NCBI GenBank assembly: GCA_016870675.1
Contig: VGAU01000142.1
Span: 1 to 5,121 of the forward strand
Origin: Actinomycetota bacterium
GTDB lineage: Bacteria; Actinomycetota; Humimicrobiia; Humimicrobiales; Humimicrobiaceae
Length of the DNA: 5,121 nt
Direction: 5' to 3'
In this document: piece by piece, positions 1 through 5,116 of the stretch
Layout of the letters: each line of letters opens with the position of its first letter
How positions within the stretch are numbered: the stretch's first letter is position 1
Notes under the pieces: model-generated
Seen by the model: the letters and a program-made list of their open reading frames with translations, nothing else
What the model was told of the DNA's origin: nothing
Database searches by the model: none
Made by a program: the position numbers and the translations under genes

Positions 1-53
1 TAATTGAAGAATTAAGTAAATTCAAAGAAATTGAGAAAATAGTTATTAACTAA
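1..53 (+). CDS. C-terminal end of an upstream gene (partial)
   Basis: Reading from base 3, the frame gives IEELSKFKEIEKIVIN followed by TAA at 51-53. The alternating hydrophobic and charged residues followed by a short beta-like end (KIVIN) look like the end of a small alpha/beta domain. ACT regulatory domains often end this way, but 16 residues are too few to name a family. The frame is open to the window edge, so the gene starts outside. No terminator hairpin follows the stop. Confidence 0.45.
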   Translation, partial: IEELSKFKEIEKIVIN

Positions 54-199
54 TTTTCGTCTTATAATTTGCACAGAAATTTGCACAGAACAAGTAAAAC
101 AAAAAATTTTTTTATAAATGCCTTCAGATATTTGCGAAGAATATCAAGTTTTATCCTCCTTCCGGGAGCCGAGATTAATTCACTGGACATAGCTTAACC
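54..199. other. Intergenic region upstream of the Mut7-C gene
   Basis: This 146-nt AT-rich spacer holds a TATAAT hexamer at 63-68, which has no convincing -35 partner at 16-18 nt, and a 12-bp tandem duplication at 67-90. A less AT-rich patch lies around 150-175 (tcctccttccgggagccgag). A 24-codon frame starting ATG at 118 runs to TAG at 190-192; it resembles nothing I know and I do not call it a gene. The promoter for the next gene is probably in this spacer but cannot be placed with confidence. Confidence 0.4.
67..90. repeat. 12-bp perfect tandem duplication
   Basis: The unit atttgcacagaa occurs twice head to tail (67-78 and 79-90) with no mismatch. It lies directly downstream of a TATAAT hexamer at 63-68. 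It could be a slippage duplication or a pair of same-face regulator half-sites about one helical turn apart. The sequence does not decide between these. Confidence 0.7.
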
Positions 200-658
200 A
201 TGAAATTTATAGCAGACATAATGGTAGGAAAACTAGCTAGATATATGCGCATGGCAGGATATGATGTTATGTATATAAACACCGCCAGCGATGACGAGAT
301 AATAAAAATAGCCAGAGAAACCGATAGAATTATTTTAACCAGAGATTCTCTAATGCTTGCAAGGAGAGAATTCAAGAAAGGAATTATAAAATATCTGTAT
401 ATCAAAGAAGATAAACTTGAGAATCAGTTAGACCAGATAAAATTAGACCTCAAAGTATCTTTAAAACCCAATCTTGTAAGATGTATTGAATGCAATGAAA
501 AACTAATAAAAGTAAAAAAGGAAGATGTTAAAAACAAAGTACCTCCGTATGTATACAAAACACAGAAAAATTTTCTGTATTGCAAAAATTGTGACAAATA
601 TTATTGGAGAGGGACCCACTACCAAAATATTAAAAAAGCTTTTCTAAATATGGGATAA
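200..658 (+). CDS. Mut7-C (PIN-like) RNase-domain protein with zinc ribbon
   Basis: The protein has 152 residues and spans the usual length of stand-alone bacterial Mut7-C proteins. Residues 3-20 (FIADIMVGKLARYMRMAG) are the hallmark start of the family, with Asp6 the expected first acidic metal ligand. Asp31/Asp32 and ILTRD (46-49, Asp49) give the other conserved acidic positions of a PIN-like fold. The C-terminal third is a zinc ribbon: Cys95-x2-Cys98 and Cys128-x2-Cys131, followed by YYWRGTHY, the typical WxGtHy ending. Family knowledge: the domain is named from the C-terminus of the Mut-7 exonuclease and is predicted to be an RNase; the bacterial proteins lack an assigned substrate. ATG 200 is the only ATG/GTG/TTG start after the upstream in-frame stop at 176-178. 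No good Shine-Dalgarno precedes it, so it may be weakly translated. It appears to stand alone, with 108 nt to the next gene. Confidence 0.9.
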   Translation: MKFIADIMVGKLARYMRMAGYDVMYINTASDDEIIKIARETDRIILTRDSLMLARREFKKGIIKYLYIKEDKLENQLDQIKLDLKVSLKPNLVRCIECNEKLIKVKKEDVKNKVPPYVYKTQKNFLYCKNCDKYYWRGTHYQNIKKAFLNMG

Positions 659-773
659 TAATTGTTGTTTTATTAAAGTAGAATTTTTTATATTTAACCT
701 ATATAATTCATATTGCAGATAGGTATTTATCGGCTTTAATGACTTATATTAATTTTTTAATGCTGGATTGAAA
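659..773. promoter_or_regulatory. Spacer with a possible promoter for the acyltransferase gene
   Basis: This AT-rich spacer contains a perfect TATAAT at 702-707. No recognisable TTGACA-like hexamer lies 16-18 nt upstream, so this is only a -10 candidate. It would give a leader of about 60 nt before the acyltransferase start. No hairpin followed by a T-run was seen after the upstream stop, so read-through from the Mut7-C gene is also possible. Confidence 0.25.
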
Positions 774-1625
774 ATGAAAATTATCAAAGACTTAGTAAAA
801 AAAATATCTGACTTTTTTTATAGTATCCCCAGGATATTATTTATTAACTTCTACAAACTTTTTACAAGAGCTAAAGTTTTTAATACAAAAAGATTGCCCA
901 GAGACAAATCTGTAATACTTGCTATAAATCATACTGCAGATGCTGATTCAATAATATTACTGGCCGCAATTAAAAAGAAAATATGTTTTATTGCTGAAAG
1001 CGAAAATTTTGGTAACTGGCTTACTAGCTTTTTTATGAGAAAATTTGCAAATTGCGTTCCAGTATTTAAAGAACAATTTTCAAAAAATGTTAAAAGTTTT
1101 AAAGAACTTTTTAATATATCTAAAAATAAGAATGTTTTTTTTGGAATATTTCCGGAAGGCGTGCTCAATAAAAAAAATGGCTTTAAAAAACTTCAAAAGG
1201 GTGCAGCTTACTTTAGTTATAAAACAAAACTCCCAATAATTCCTATCTATATGCACAATTTAAACAGGGGCCCTGACAGTAAAAAATGGATCTGGATTAA
1301 TAGAATAACCAGAGGGATACTCTCACTTATTATTAATGCTTTTAGAAAAGTAAATGTATTTATAGGCGAGCCTATAAATCCAATGGCAGAAACCATTATA
1401 GAGGATTTTAAGGATTTTACCGATCCGGGAACTTATAAAAAGATCATTGATAATATCAATGAGGCTCTGGAAAAAGAGTTTCTGGAACTGGAGAGCGAAG
1501 CTAATGATTTATTCGGTACCTCTAAAGAAGAAGATACTTCTGGGACTAATCTGGTAGATGATAACTTGGTAGATGACGGTCTGGTAGATAATCTTACTGA
1601 AAACCCTAAGAAGCTAAATTCCTAG
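774..1625 (+). CDS. plsC: PlsC-family 1-acyl-glycerol-phosphate acyltransferase
   Basis: This is a likely membrane-associated lysophospholipid acyltransferase that adds the second acyl chain to lysophosphatidic acid (phosphatidic acid synthesis) or a related lysolipid. Counted from ATG 774 (283 aa), the catalytic HX4D motif is His53 to Asp58 (NHTADAD). The middle motif is near 94-101 (CVPVFKEQ) and the acceptor-binding FPEG is 126-129, followed by LQKGAAYFS. The IIPIY segment is the final conserved strand. An amphipathic N-terminus (FFYSIPRILFINFYKLF, about 14-30) probably sits on the membrane. The last 50 or so residues are outside the family core, very acidic, and include three copies of (N/G)LVD(D/N). 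Start choice: TTG at 768 is in frame six bases earlier; neither has a good Shine-Dalgarno, and ATG is preferred. The family is secure; the exact substrate is not. Confidence 0.88.
   Translation: MKIIKDLVKKISDFFYSIPRILFINFYKLFTRAKVFNTKRLPRDKSVILAINHTADADSIILLAAIKKKICFIAESENFGNWLTSFFMRKFANCVPVFKEQFSKNVKSFKELFNISKNKNVFFGIFPEGVLNKKNGFKKLQKGAAYFSYKTKLPIIPIYMHNLNRGPDSKKWIWINRITRGILSLIINAFRKVNVFIGEPINPMAETIIEDFKDFTDPGTYKKIIDNINEALEKEFLELESEANDLFGTSKEEDTSGTNLVDDNLVDDGLVDNLTENPKKLNS
1548..1592 (+). repeat. Three 15-bp repeats in the acyltransferase tail
   Basis: Three in-frame imperfect 15-bp units (1548-1562, 1563-1577, 1578-1592) share ctggtagat or ttggtagat. They encode NLVDD, NLVDD and GLVDN. They lie beyond the conserved acyltransferase core, so copy number could vary without loss of catalysis. 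Confidence 0.8.
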
Positions 1626-1717
1626 TTAAACCCTTTTCTTTTTGGTTTCCGTTGATTTGAGTGACATCTTATGAAAACTGCTTTTTTCCTCAGATAGAAA
1701 ATTATCAGAAAGGGGAT

Positions 1718-1737
1718 ATAATCAAAATCTTGATTAT
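1718..1737. promoter_or_regulatory. Palindromic operator candidate
   Basis: ATAATCAA (1718-1725) and TTGATTAT (1730-1737) form a perfect 8-bp inverted repeat with a 4-nt centre. The right arm ends on the first base of the -35 hexamer. Two more half-sites of the same form, YTGATWAT, occur at 1701-1708 (reverse) and 1777-1784 (forward). Antitoxins of AbrB/VapB type commonly bind inverted repeats over their own promoter, so this is a sensible autoregulation site; binding is inferred. Confidence 0.5.
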
Positions 1738-1764
1738 TGACAAACAGTATTTCTGTATTACAAT
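1737..1764 (+). promoter_or_regulatory. Strong sigma-70-type promoter for the toxin-antitoxin operon
   Basis: A consensus TTGACA (1737-1742) is followed after 16 nt by TACAAT (1759-1764), one base from the TATAAT consensus. Transcription would start near 1771, giving a leader of about 36 nt before the antitoxin start. No other promoter in the window matches the consensus as well. Confidence 0.7.
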
Positions 1765-1806
1765 AAATATGTATTACTGATAATCTGAAATAAGGAGGTG
1801 CTGAGA

Positions 1807-2097
1807 TTGTCCGAGCAGGAAAAAATTATAACCAAAATTGTTAAGCCATTATCCAGAGGGCAGATCACCATTCCAATAGAGTTTCGCAAGAAACTTGGAA
1901 TAGGATCCAATACTATTCTAAATCTTGTTCTAAAGGGAAATAAAATAGAGATTACACCTGCTGTGGTTCGAGAATTTAACGAGGAAGAGTTGAGGGAATA
2001 TACAGATAAGGAAATTTCCCAGTTTCTAAAAGACGATAAAATAGACAAAGACACAGCAAGAATTGTAAAAAGGCTTCTTTCTGAAGGGAAACTATAA
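1807..2097 (+). CDS. vapB: AbrB/MazE/SpoVT-fold antitoxin (VapB-like)
   Basis: This is a DNA-binding antitoxin expected to neutralise the downstream PIN toxin and repress their shared promoter. From TTG 1807 it has 96 residues. Residues 10-52 are a SpoVT/AbrB swapped-hairpin domain: the PLSRGQITIPIEFRKKLGI segment (14-32) is the classic signature, followed by the GNKIEI strand. Residues 53-96 are charged and helical, rich in Glu, Asp and Lys, and would be the toxin-binding tail. Start choice: a GTG at 1798 is in frame, but its G is the last base of the Shine-Dalgarno AAGGAGG (1792-1798). TTG 1807 lies 8 nt after that site and is the better start. The stop is followed by one base before the toxin ATG. 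The family is certain; pairing rests on adjacency. Confidence 0.9.
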   Translation: MSEQEKIITKIVKPLSRGQITIPIEFRKKLGIGSNTILNLVLKGNKIEITPAVVREFNEEELREYTDKEISQFLKDDKIDKDTARIVKRLLSEGKL

Positions 2098-2098
2098 T

Positions 2099-2545
2099 AT
2101 GACTGAAAAGAAGAAAGTTTTTTTAGATGCCTCTGCCTTTATTGCCGCCGCAGGGTCTGCCAGTGGCGGTTCTTCTTTAATTTTGGAAGTCTGCAGAGGA
2201 CTTCACTTTTCTGCAGTTGTAACCCGCAAGATTCTTTTAGAGGCTCAGAAAAACATTAGAAGAAAGTTATCTACTGAAGCTCTCCTGCGTTTCTATAAAG
2301 AAATAGCTAAACTAAATCCAGAAATTATAAAGCCACCAACTGAAGAAATGCTAAGCAAGTATAATGACATTATAGCTCTTAAGGATCGCCACGTTCTTGC
2401 GAGCGCCCTGGAATGCAAAGTTGCTTTTCTTATTACCCTGGACCAAAAACACTTTCAGACAGAAGTTATAAGGCAAGCAAACCTGCCAATAACTATTATG
2501 ACTCCTAAAGAGTTCTTAGAATTTGTAAAAAAACAAAAATATTAA
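2099..2545 (+). CDS. vapC: PIN-domain ribonuclease toxin (VapC-like)
   Basis: This is a predicted Mg2+-dependent endoribonuclease toxin, the partner of the AbrB-type antitoxin one base upstream. Its 148 residues are normal for the family. The acidic active site is visible: Asp10 in VFLDASAFI, Glu48 in ILLEAQKNI, Asp96 in ALKDRHVLASALE, and Asp115 in LITLDQKHF. The layout resembles the 'putative toxin component, PIN family' group, with D-A-S in place of the common D-T-N. GAAGGG (2083-2088) lies 10 nt before ATG 2099 inside the antitoxin gene, giving coupled translation. All four acidic residues are intact, so it is probably active. The RNA target cannot be read from sequence. Confidence 0.9.
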   Translation: MTEKKKVFLDASAFIAAAGSASGGSSLILEVCRGLHFSAVVTRKILLEAQKNIRRKLSTEALLRFYKEIAKLNPEIIKPPTEEMLSKYNDIIALKDRHVLASALECKVAFLITLDQKHFQTEVIRQANLPITIMTPKEFLEFVKKQKY

Positions 2546-2573
2546 AATTTTCATGATCTTTTATTAGGTTTCT

Positions 2574-3323
2574 ATGTTCATAGGAATTGACAGCTGCAGA
2601 GCAGGTTGGGCAGCAGCATCCATTAATGATTACAATAAAATAGATATTTCTATTTATAAGGATATTAATAAGTTATGGGAAAACTTTAAAAAAGCTGATT
2701 TAATTTTTATAGATATACCCATTGGACTTATAGATGGTTATGTAAAAGAAAAAGAAAGAAACTGTGATAAAGATGCAAGAAAACTCCTCGGCCTAAAAAG
2801 AGGTCCCAGCGTTTTTCCCACACCTTCTAGAGAGGCAGCTAACGCAGCAAATTATAAAGATGCCTGTAAAATAAACAAGTCAATTACAGGAAGAAAAATT
2901 TCAATTCAAACCTGGAATATTTGCAAAAAAATTAAAGAGGTTGATGATTTCCTTTCAGAACCAAATAATGCTAATGCAACCAGTATAATAAAGGAGTCGC
3001 ATCCTGAAATATGTTTTTTTGCACTTTCTGGCAGTTCAACATGTTTTTCAAAGAAAAATATAAATGGTGTGTTTGAAAGGAAAAATATACTTAAAAAATT
3101 TACTCCTGATCTTGATTTTATATTAGACAGCGCTTTAGCAAAATACAACAGAATTCAGGCAAATATTGATGACTTCTTAGATTGTCTTGCTCTCGCTATT
3201 AGCGCCAAATTAGCCTTTAAATTAAATAGTGTTTCTAAAATTCCTACAGCAGAACAAGTAGATTCTAAAGGTTTTATAATGCAGATATCTTTTTTTCTAG
3301 CATCAGCTTCCTCTGCTTCTTAA
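2574..3323 (+). CDS. DUF429 family predicted RNase H-like nuclease
   Basis: The 249 residues cover the whole DUF429 family. Visible signatures in order: GIDSCRAGW (4-12, Asp6); LIFIDIPIGL (43-52, Asp47); an RxCDxxAR-type block (R62, C64, D65, R69) leading into RGPSVFPTPSR (76-86); SIQTWNICKKIKEVD (110-124); the ESHPE motif (141-145); and IDDFLDCLALA (198-208) with Asp199, Asp200 and Asp203. Family knowledge: DUF429 is predicted to have an RNase H-like fold with a metal-binding acidic centre, but its substrate is unknown. It begins 28 nt after the toxin stop with only a weak AGG upstream, so it may be read through from the toxin-antitoxin promoter, though nothing ties it to toxin function. The last 25 or so residues are less conserved-looking. 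The convergent neighbour is a nuclease remnant. Confidence 0.88.
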   Translation: MFIGIDSCRAGWAAASINDYNKIDISIYKDINKLWENFKKADLIFIDIPIGLIDGYVKEKERNCDKDARKLLGLKRGPSVFPTPSREAANAANYKDACKINKSITGRKISIQTWNICKKIKEVDDFLSEPNNANATSIIKESHPEICFFALSGSSTCFSKKNINGVFERKNILKKFTPDLDFILDSALAKYNRIQANIDDFLDCLALAISAKLAFKLNSVSKIPTAEQVDSKGFIMQISFFLASASSAS

Positions 3324-3326
3324 TAA

Positions 3327-3346
3327 ATATCATAAATATCTGATAT
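3327..3346. other. Weak inverted repeat between convergent genes
   Basis: ATATCA (3327-3332) and TGATAT (3341-3346) can pair around an 8-nt loop, 3 nt after the DUF429 stop. It is all A/T in the stem except one pair and lacks a T-run, so it is a poor terminator candidate. No better terminator is visible in the 74 nt between the convergent genes. Confidence 0.2.
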
Positions 3347-3397
3347 GCACCCAATCCTATACTTTCTTTTTAAGCACCAATTTAGCTATATTCCTAT

Positions 3398-3736
3398 CTA
3401 CATTTCCGCAAAATATTCCTGCAAATAATTATGAGCTAATCTTATTGGCTCTGGAATCCTGAATTTACTTACATCAAGAGTAAATTTTATGGCAGAACTA
3501 AGGCTTATTTTATGACCCTGGGATACAAAAACAGGTTTTCCATTATCTTTTGTGACAAGCGCTGCACCTATAATTTCACCATTTTCTTTTAAAAAGCTAT
3601 ACTCCCCCCTATGTATTAAGGTTAAGGAGCCTTGATAATCACCACATAATTTTTTCTTTGCACACCCAATTGATGGTAAGTCAAATAAAATACCCATGTG
3701 AGAGGCTATTCCTAATCTTCGGGGGTGACTATAACC
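3398..3736 (-). pseudogene. nfi: 5'-truncated endonuclease V (nfi) remnant
   Basis: Endonuclease V cuts DNA (or RNA) next to deaminated bases, chiefly inosine. The open frame matches only its C-terminal half: GYSHPRRLGIASHMG, then DLPSIGCAKKKLCG, GEIIGAALVTKDNGKPVFVSQGH, and RIPEPIRLAHNYLQ, ending at TAG 3400-3398. An ATG at 3697 would give 99 residues, but homology continues 13 codons upstream of it, so it is an internal Met and has no Shine-Dalgarno. Homology stops at about 3736 and a TAA lies at 3760-3758. The family is normally about 220 residues. Missing are the regions carrying the catalytic residues equivalent to Thermotoga Asp43, Glu89 and Asp110; at the Asp110 position (DGxG) the frame reads NSGY. 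The C-terminal catalytic His (RLAH, equivalent to His214) remains. It is therefore almost certainly inactive. The surviving frame has no stops, so the loss looks recent. Confidence 0.88.
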
Positions 3737-3951
3737 CGAATTGCTTTCAGATACTTTTTAGATGACGCAACAGGTTCTGTTGCTGCTGCAGTCGGTATTA
3801 AAATAATTTTTATTTTATGAGCTAGTTTTCCAACTACTTCTAGGAATTTCTTTCCAACTTTTTAGAAACATTGCATTTTCATGATTTTCTTTCCAGTATT
3901 TGTGAAACTCAGAGATATATTCAGAAGGCAAAGTTTTTTTTCTTGTAAAGA
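3737..3951 (-). pseudogene. Degraded stretch with broken reading frames
   Basis: No intact gene is present here. On the minus strand one frame is open from 3958 to a stop at 3817-3815 and contains EYISEFHKYWKENHENAMF and LKSWKEIP. A second frame, shifted by one base, is open from 3861 to a TAG at 3714-3712 and contains EVVGKLAHKIKIILIPTAAA followed by TEPVASSKKYLKAI. The second frame has no ATG, GTG or TTG. Read together they could be one protein broken by a frameshift near 3840, which ends where endonuclease V homology begins. I do not recognise the family, and neither frame matches the missing endonuclease V N-terminus. Confidence 0.4.
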
Positions 3952-4200
3952 TTAAAAGACATACTCTACTTTGTGCTCATATATACATTTCTCAATCAAT
4001 GTGATAATTTTATTAAATTCGCTCTCTGAAATATTATCCCAATTATCCTCGGTAATTGGTTCAATTTCCCACCCAAAACCATAATTGCTGTTATAGCCAG
4101 ACCAATAATATGTTCTCCTTTTATATTCTACCTTACCACCTGCAAGCCAATCATCAAATTGATCACGATAATATTGGGAATCAACAATTATTTTGATCAT
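3952..4200 (-). CDS. Unrecognised small acidic protein, partner of the nuclease gene
   Basis: I do not recognise this 82-residue protein. It has 15 acidic and 9 basic residues and is rich in aromatics (9 Tyr, 4 Trp, 4 Phe), notably in YKRRTYYWSGYNSNYGFGWE (26-45). The pattern suggests a compact alpha/beta fold: a beta start (MIKIIVD), a helix with DQFDDWL, a beta-rich centre, and a C-terminal helix (ESEFNKIITLIEKCIYEH). No signal peptide or membrane segment is seen. Its ATG lies 5 nt after the nuclease stop. The Shine-Dalgarno AGAGG (4213-4209) sits in the nuclease gene's last codons, 8 nt from the ATG, so the two are translated together. Size, charge and coupling would suit an inhibitor, immunity or accessory subunit of the nuclease, but that is inference. 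Confidence 0.75.
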   Translation of the reverse strand: MIKIIVDSQYYRDQFDDWLAGGKVEYKRRTYYWSGYNSNYGFGWEIEPITEDNWDNISESEFNKIITLIEKCIYEHKVEYVF

Positions 4201-4205
4201 AATTT

Positions 4206-4976
4206 CTACCTCTGTCTTTCAACTATTCCAAATTGTTCACGTTGGTCATTATGAACCAGAGCTGAGTTATAAAGTTTTTCTAATTCTTTGTAAAGTTTAA
4301 AAAGAAATCTATCTTTGAAACTTCTAAATGGTGTCTGGTTAGTGTATTGGTCGAATAAATTTTTCTCTTTTTCACTTGGACTGATAATAAAAAATCTCGT
4401 AGGAAATCTCCTTGGTATTTTTAACAGTCTATCTAAACCAGATTTTACTCTTGTTGTTTCCTCTACTTCAAAAGCATACACAGGAAATAATCCATAATCA
4501 TCTTCATCAAACCATAAGGCATCTATTTCTCTAATTTTTCCTAAGTTAGGACCTCTAAAAATATCGTTACAGTCAGATACACTGACAAAATCCCTCAACA
4601 GTTTTCCTTGAAAATTTCTAACGGTCTGATCGTGTGGAGGTGCATAAGTTTCATACCCATAGATTTTCCCAAGTGTAACCAGCATTCCTTGAGCAATTCC
4701 GTGATCGATCTCTGATTCTTCAGTAAAACCTTGTGCTTCAGGTCTGATTGAAATTTCTTCAACAACTTTATAAATACCGCTCCTCTCAGGCGGTACTGGT
4801 TCAAAAATTTTATATTGTCTTACAACTCTTCTGATAGTATCCTGCCAAGTTGGATTAGTATTAGTTTTAGGGTGACCTTCTACAATTTTGTTAATCTCAG
4901 ATAAATGACCTTGCCCACCTAACTCTAATAAGGCATCTCTTACAATGTCTTTCCAAGTGACTTTCTCTTCTTTCAT
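4206..4976 (-). CDS. Winged-helix plus PD-(D/E)XK-like nuclease, restriction or defence type
   Basis: The 256-residue protein has two parts. Residues 7-72 look like a winged helix-turn-helix similar to HARE-HTH-like domains of restriction proteins: WKDIVRDALLELGG, HLSEINKIV, TWQDTIRRVVRQY, then a GIYKVV wing strand. Residues 88-200 look like a PD-(D/E)XK core: an entry helix (HGIAQGMLVTLGKIYG), the EID of KIREIDALWF (Asp152), the strand FPVYAFEVEETT (Glu170, Glu172), then a helix with SGLDRLLKIP and a beta strand FFIIS. The usual E-x-K is E-V-E here, a variant known from BamHI (Asp94, Glu111, Glu113). The likely role is DNA cleavage in a restriction-like system; specificity is unknown and no methyltransferase lies in the window. 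ATG 4976 follows AAGGGA (4988-4983) by 6 nt and overlaps the stop of a short upstream frame (ATGA). The C-terminal 50 residues are helical and charged. Confidence 0.72.
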   Translation of the reverse strand: MKEEKVTWKDIVRDALLELGGQGHLSEINKIVEGHPKTNTNPTWQDTIRRVVRQYKIFEPVPPERSGIYKVVEEISIRPEAQGFTEESEIDHGIAQGMLVTLGKIYGYETYAPPHDQTVRNFQGKLLRDFVSVSDCNDIFRGPNLGKIREIDALWFDEDDYGLFPVYAFEVEETTRVKSGLDRLLKIPRRFPTRFFIISPSEKEKNLFDQYTNQTPFRSFKDRFLFKLYKELEKLYNSALVHNDQREQFGIVERQR

Positions 4977-5116
4977 GACAAATCCCTTTCTTTAGAATCT
5001 TTTGGATAAAGTGTTTTTATTTTTTTAGAGGCTTTAAAAGCGCTAACATTTATTCCCTTTGATTTAGTAATAAATCGCTCAATATATCTAAATGTAACTC
5101 CATATTTCTGACAAAT
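4973..5116 (-). CDS. Short upstream frame coupled to the nuclease gene (possibly broken)
   Basis: A 47-codon minus-strand frame beginning ICQKYGVTFRYIERFI and ending LYPKDSKERDLS stops at TGA 4975-4973, which overlaps the nuclease ATG as ATGA. Composition is protein-like, with a helix-turn-helix flavour at YGVTFRYIERFI. However, an in-frame TAG stands at 5119-5117 and no ATG, GTG or good alternative start with a Shine-Dalgarno is seen (TTG occurs only two codons before the stop). It may be the 3' end of a gene interrupted by a stop or frameshift at the window edge, or a chance frame. A modification partner of the nuclease would be expected here, but nothing in this peptide proves that. Confidence 0.35.
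   Translation of the reverse strand: MCQKYGVTFRYIERFITKSKGINVSAFKASKKIKTLYPKDSKERDLS

Larger units (their letters stand above)
1626..1806. promoter_or_regulatory. Regulatory spacer of the toxin-antitoxin operon
   Basis: This spacer separates the acyltransferase gene from the antitoxin. The first 70 bases show no clear rho-independent terminator, although T-rich runs occur. The second half carries the promoter, palindromes and Shine-Dalgarno site listed separately. The concentration of signals here makes it the start of a separate transcription unit. Confidence 0.6.

Noticed and set aside
118..192. 24-codon plus-strand frame starting ATG 118 before the Mut7-C gene
   Set aside because: There is no Shine-Dalgarno, no recognisable similarity, and the size is within chance; kept only as a note in the spacer entry.
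1045..1239. Plus-strand frame inside the acyltransferase gene
   Set aside because: It is out of frame with a clear PlsC-family protein carrying HX4D and FPEG motifs; a shadow frame.
1626..1700. Terminator after the acyltransferase gene
   Set aside because: T-rich runs are present but no stable GC-containing hairpin directly precedes one.
2906..3148. Minus-strand frame opposite the DUF429 gene
   Set aside because: The opposite strand encodes a complete DUF429 protein with all family motifs; this frame has no independent support.
3697..3703. ATG 3697 as a true start of a short endonuclease V-like protein
   Set aside because: Clear homology (GYSHPRRLGIASH) continues upstream of it, no Shine-Dalgarno precedes it, and the catalytic acidic residues would be absent.
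3725..3820. 31-codon plus-strand frame from GTG 3725 (contains FLDDATGSVAAAVGIKIIFI)
   Set aside because: It is antisense to the relic frame in the same codon register, so one open frame tends to open the other. It is short, and no family was recognised.
4595..4804. Second minus-strand frame within the nuclease gene
   Set aside because: It is shifted relative to the nuclease frame and falls in its conserved core; a shadow frame.
5030..5060. Short palindromes near AGCGCT and GCTTTTAAAGC upstream of the nuclease start
   Set aside because: Arms are only 3-5 bp, they lie inside a possible coding frame, and no promoter elements accompany them.
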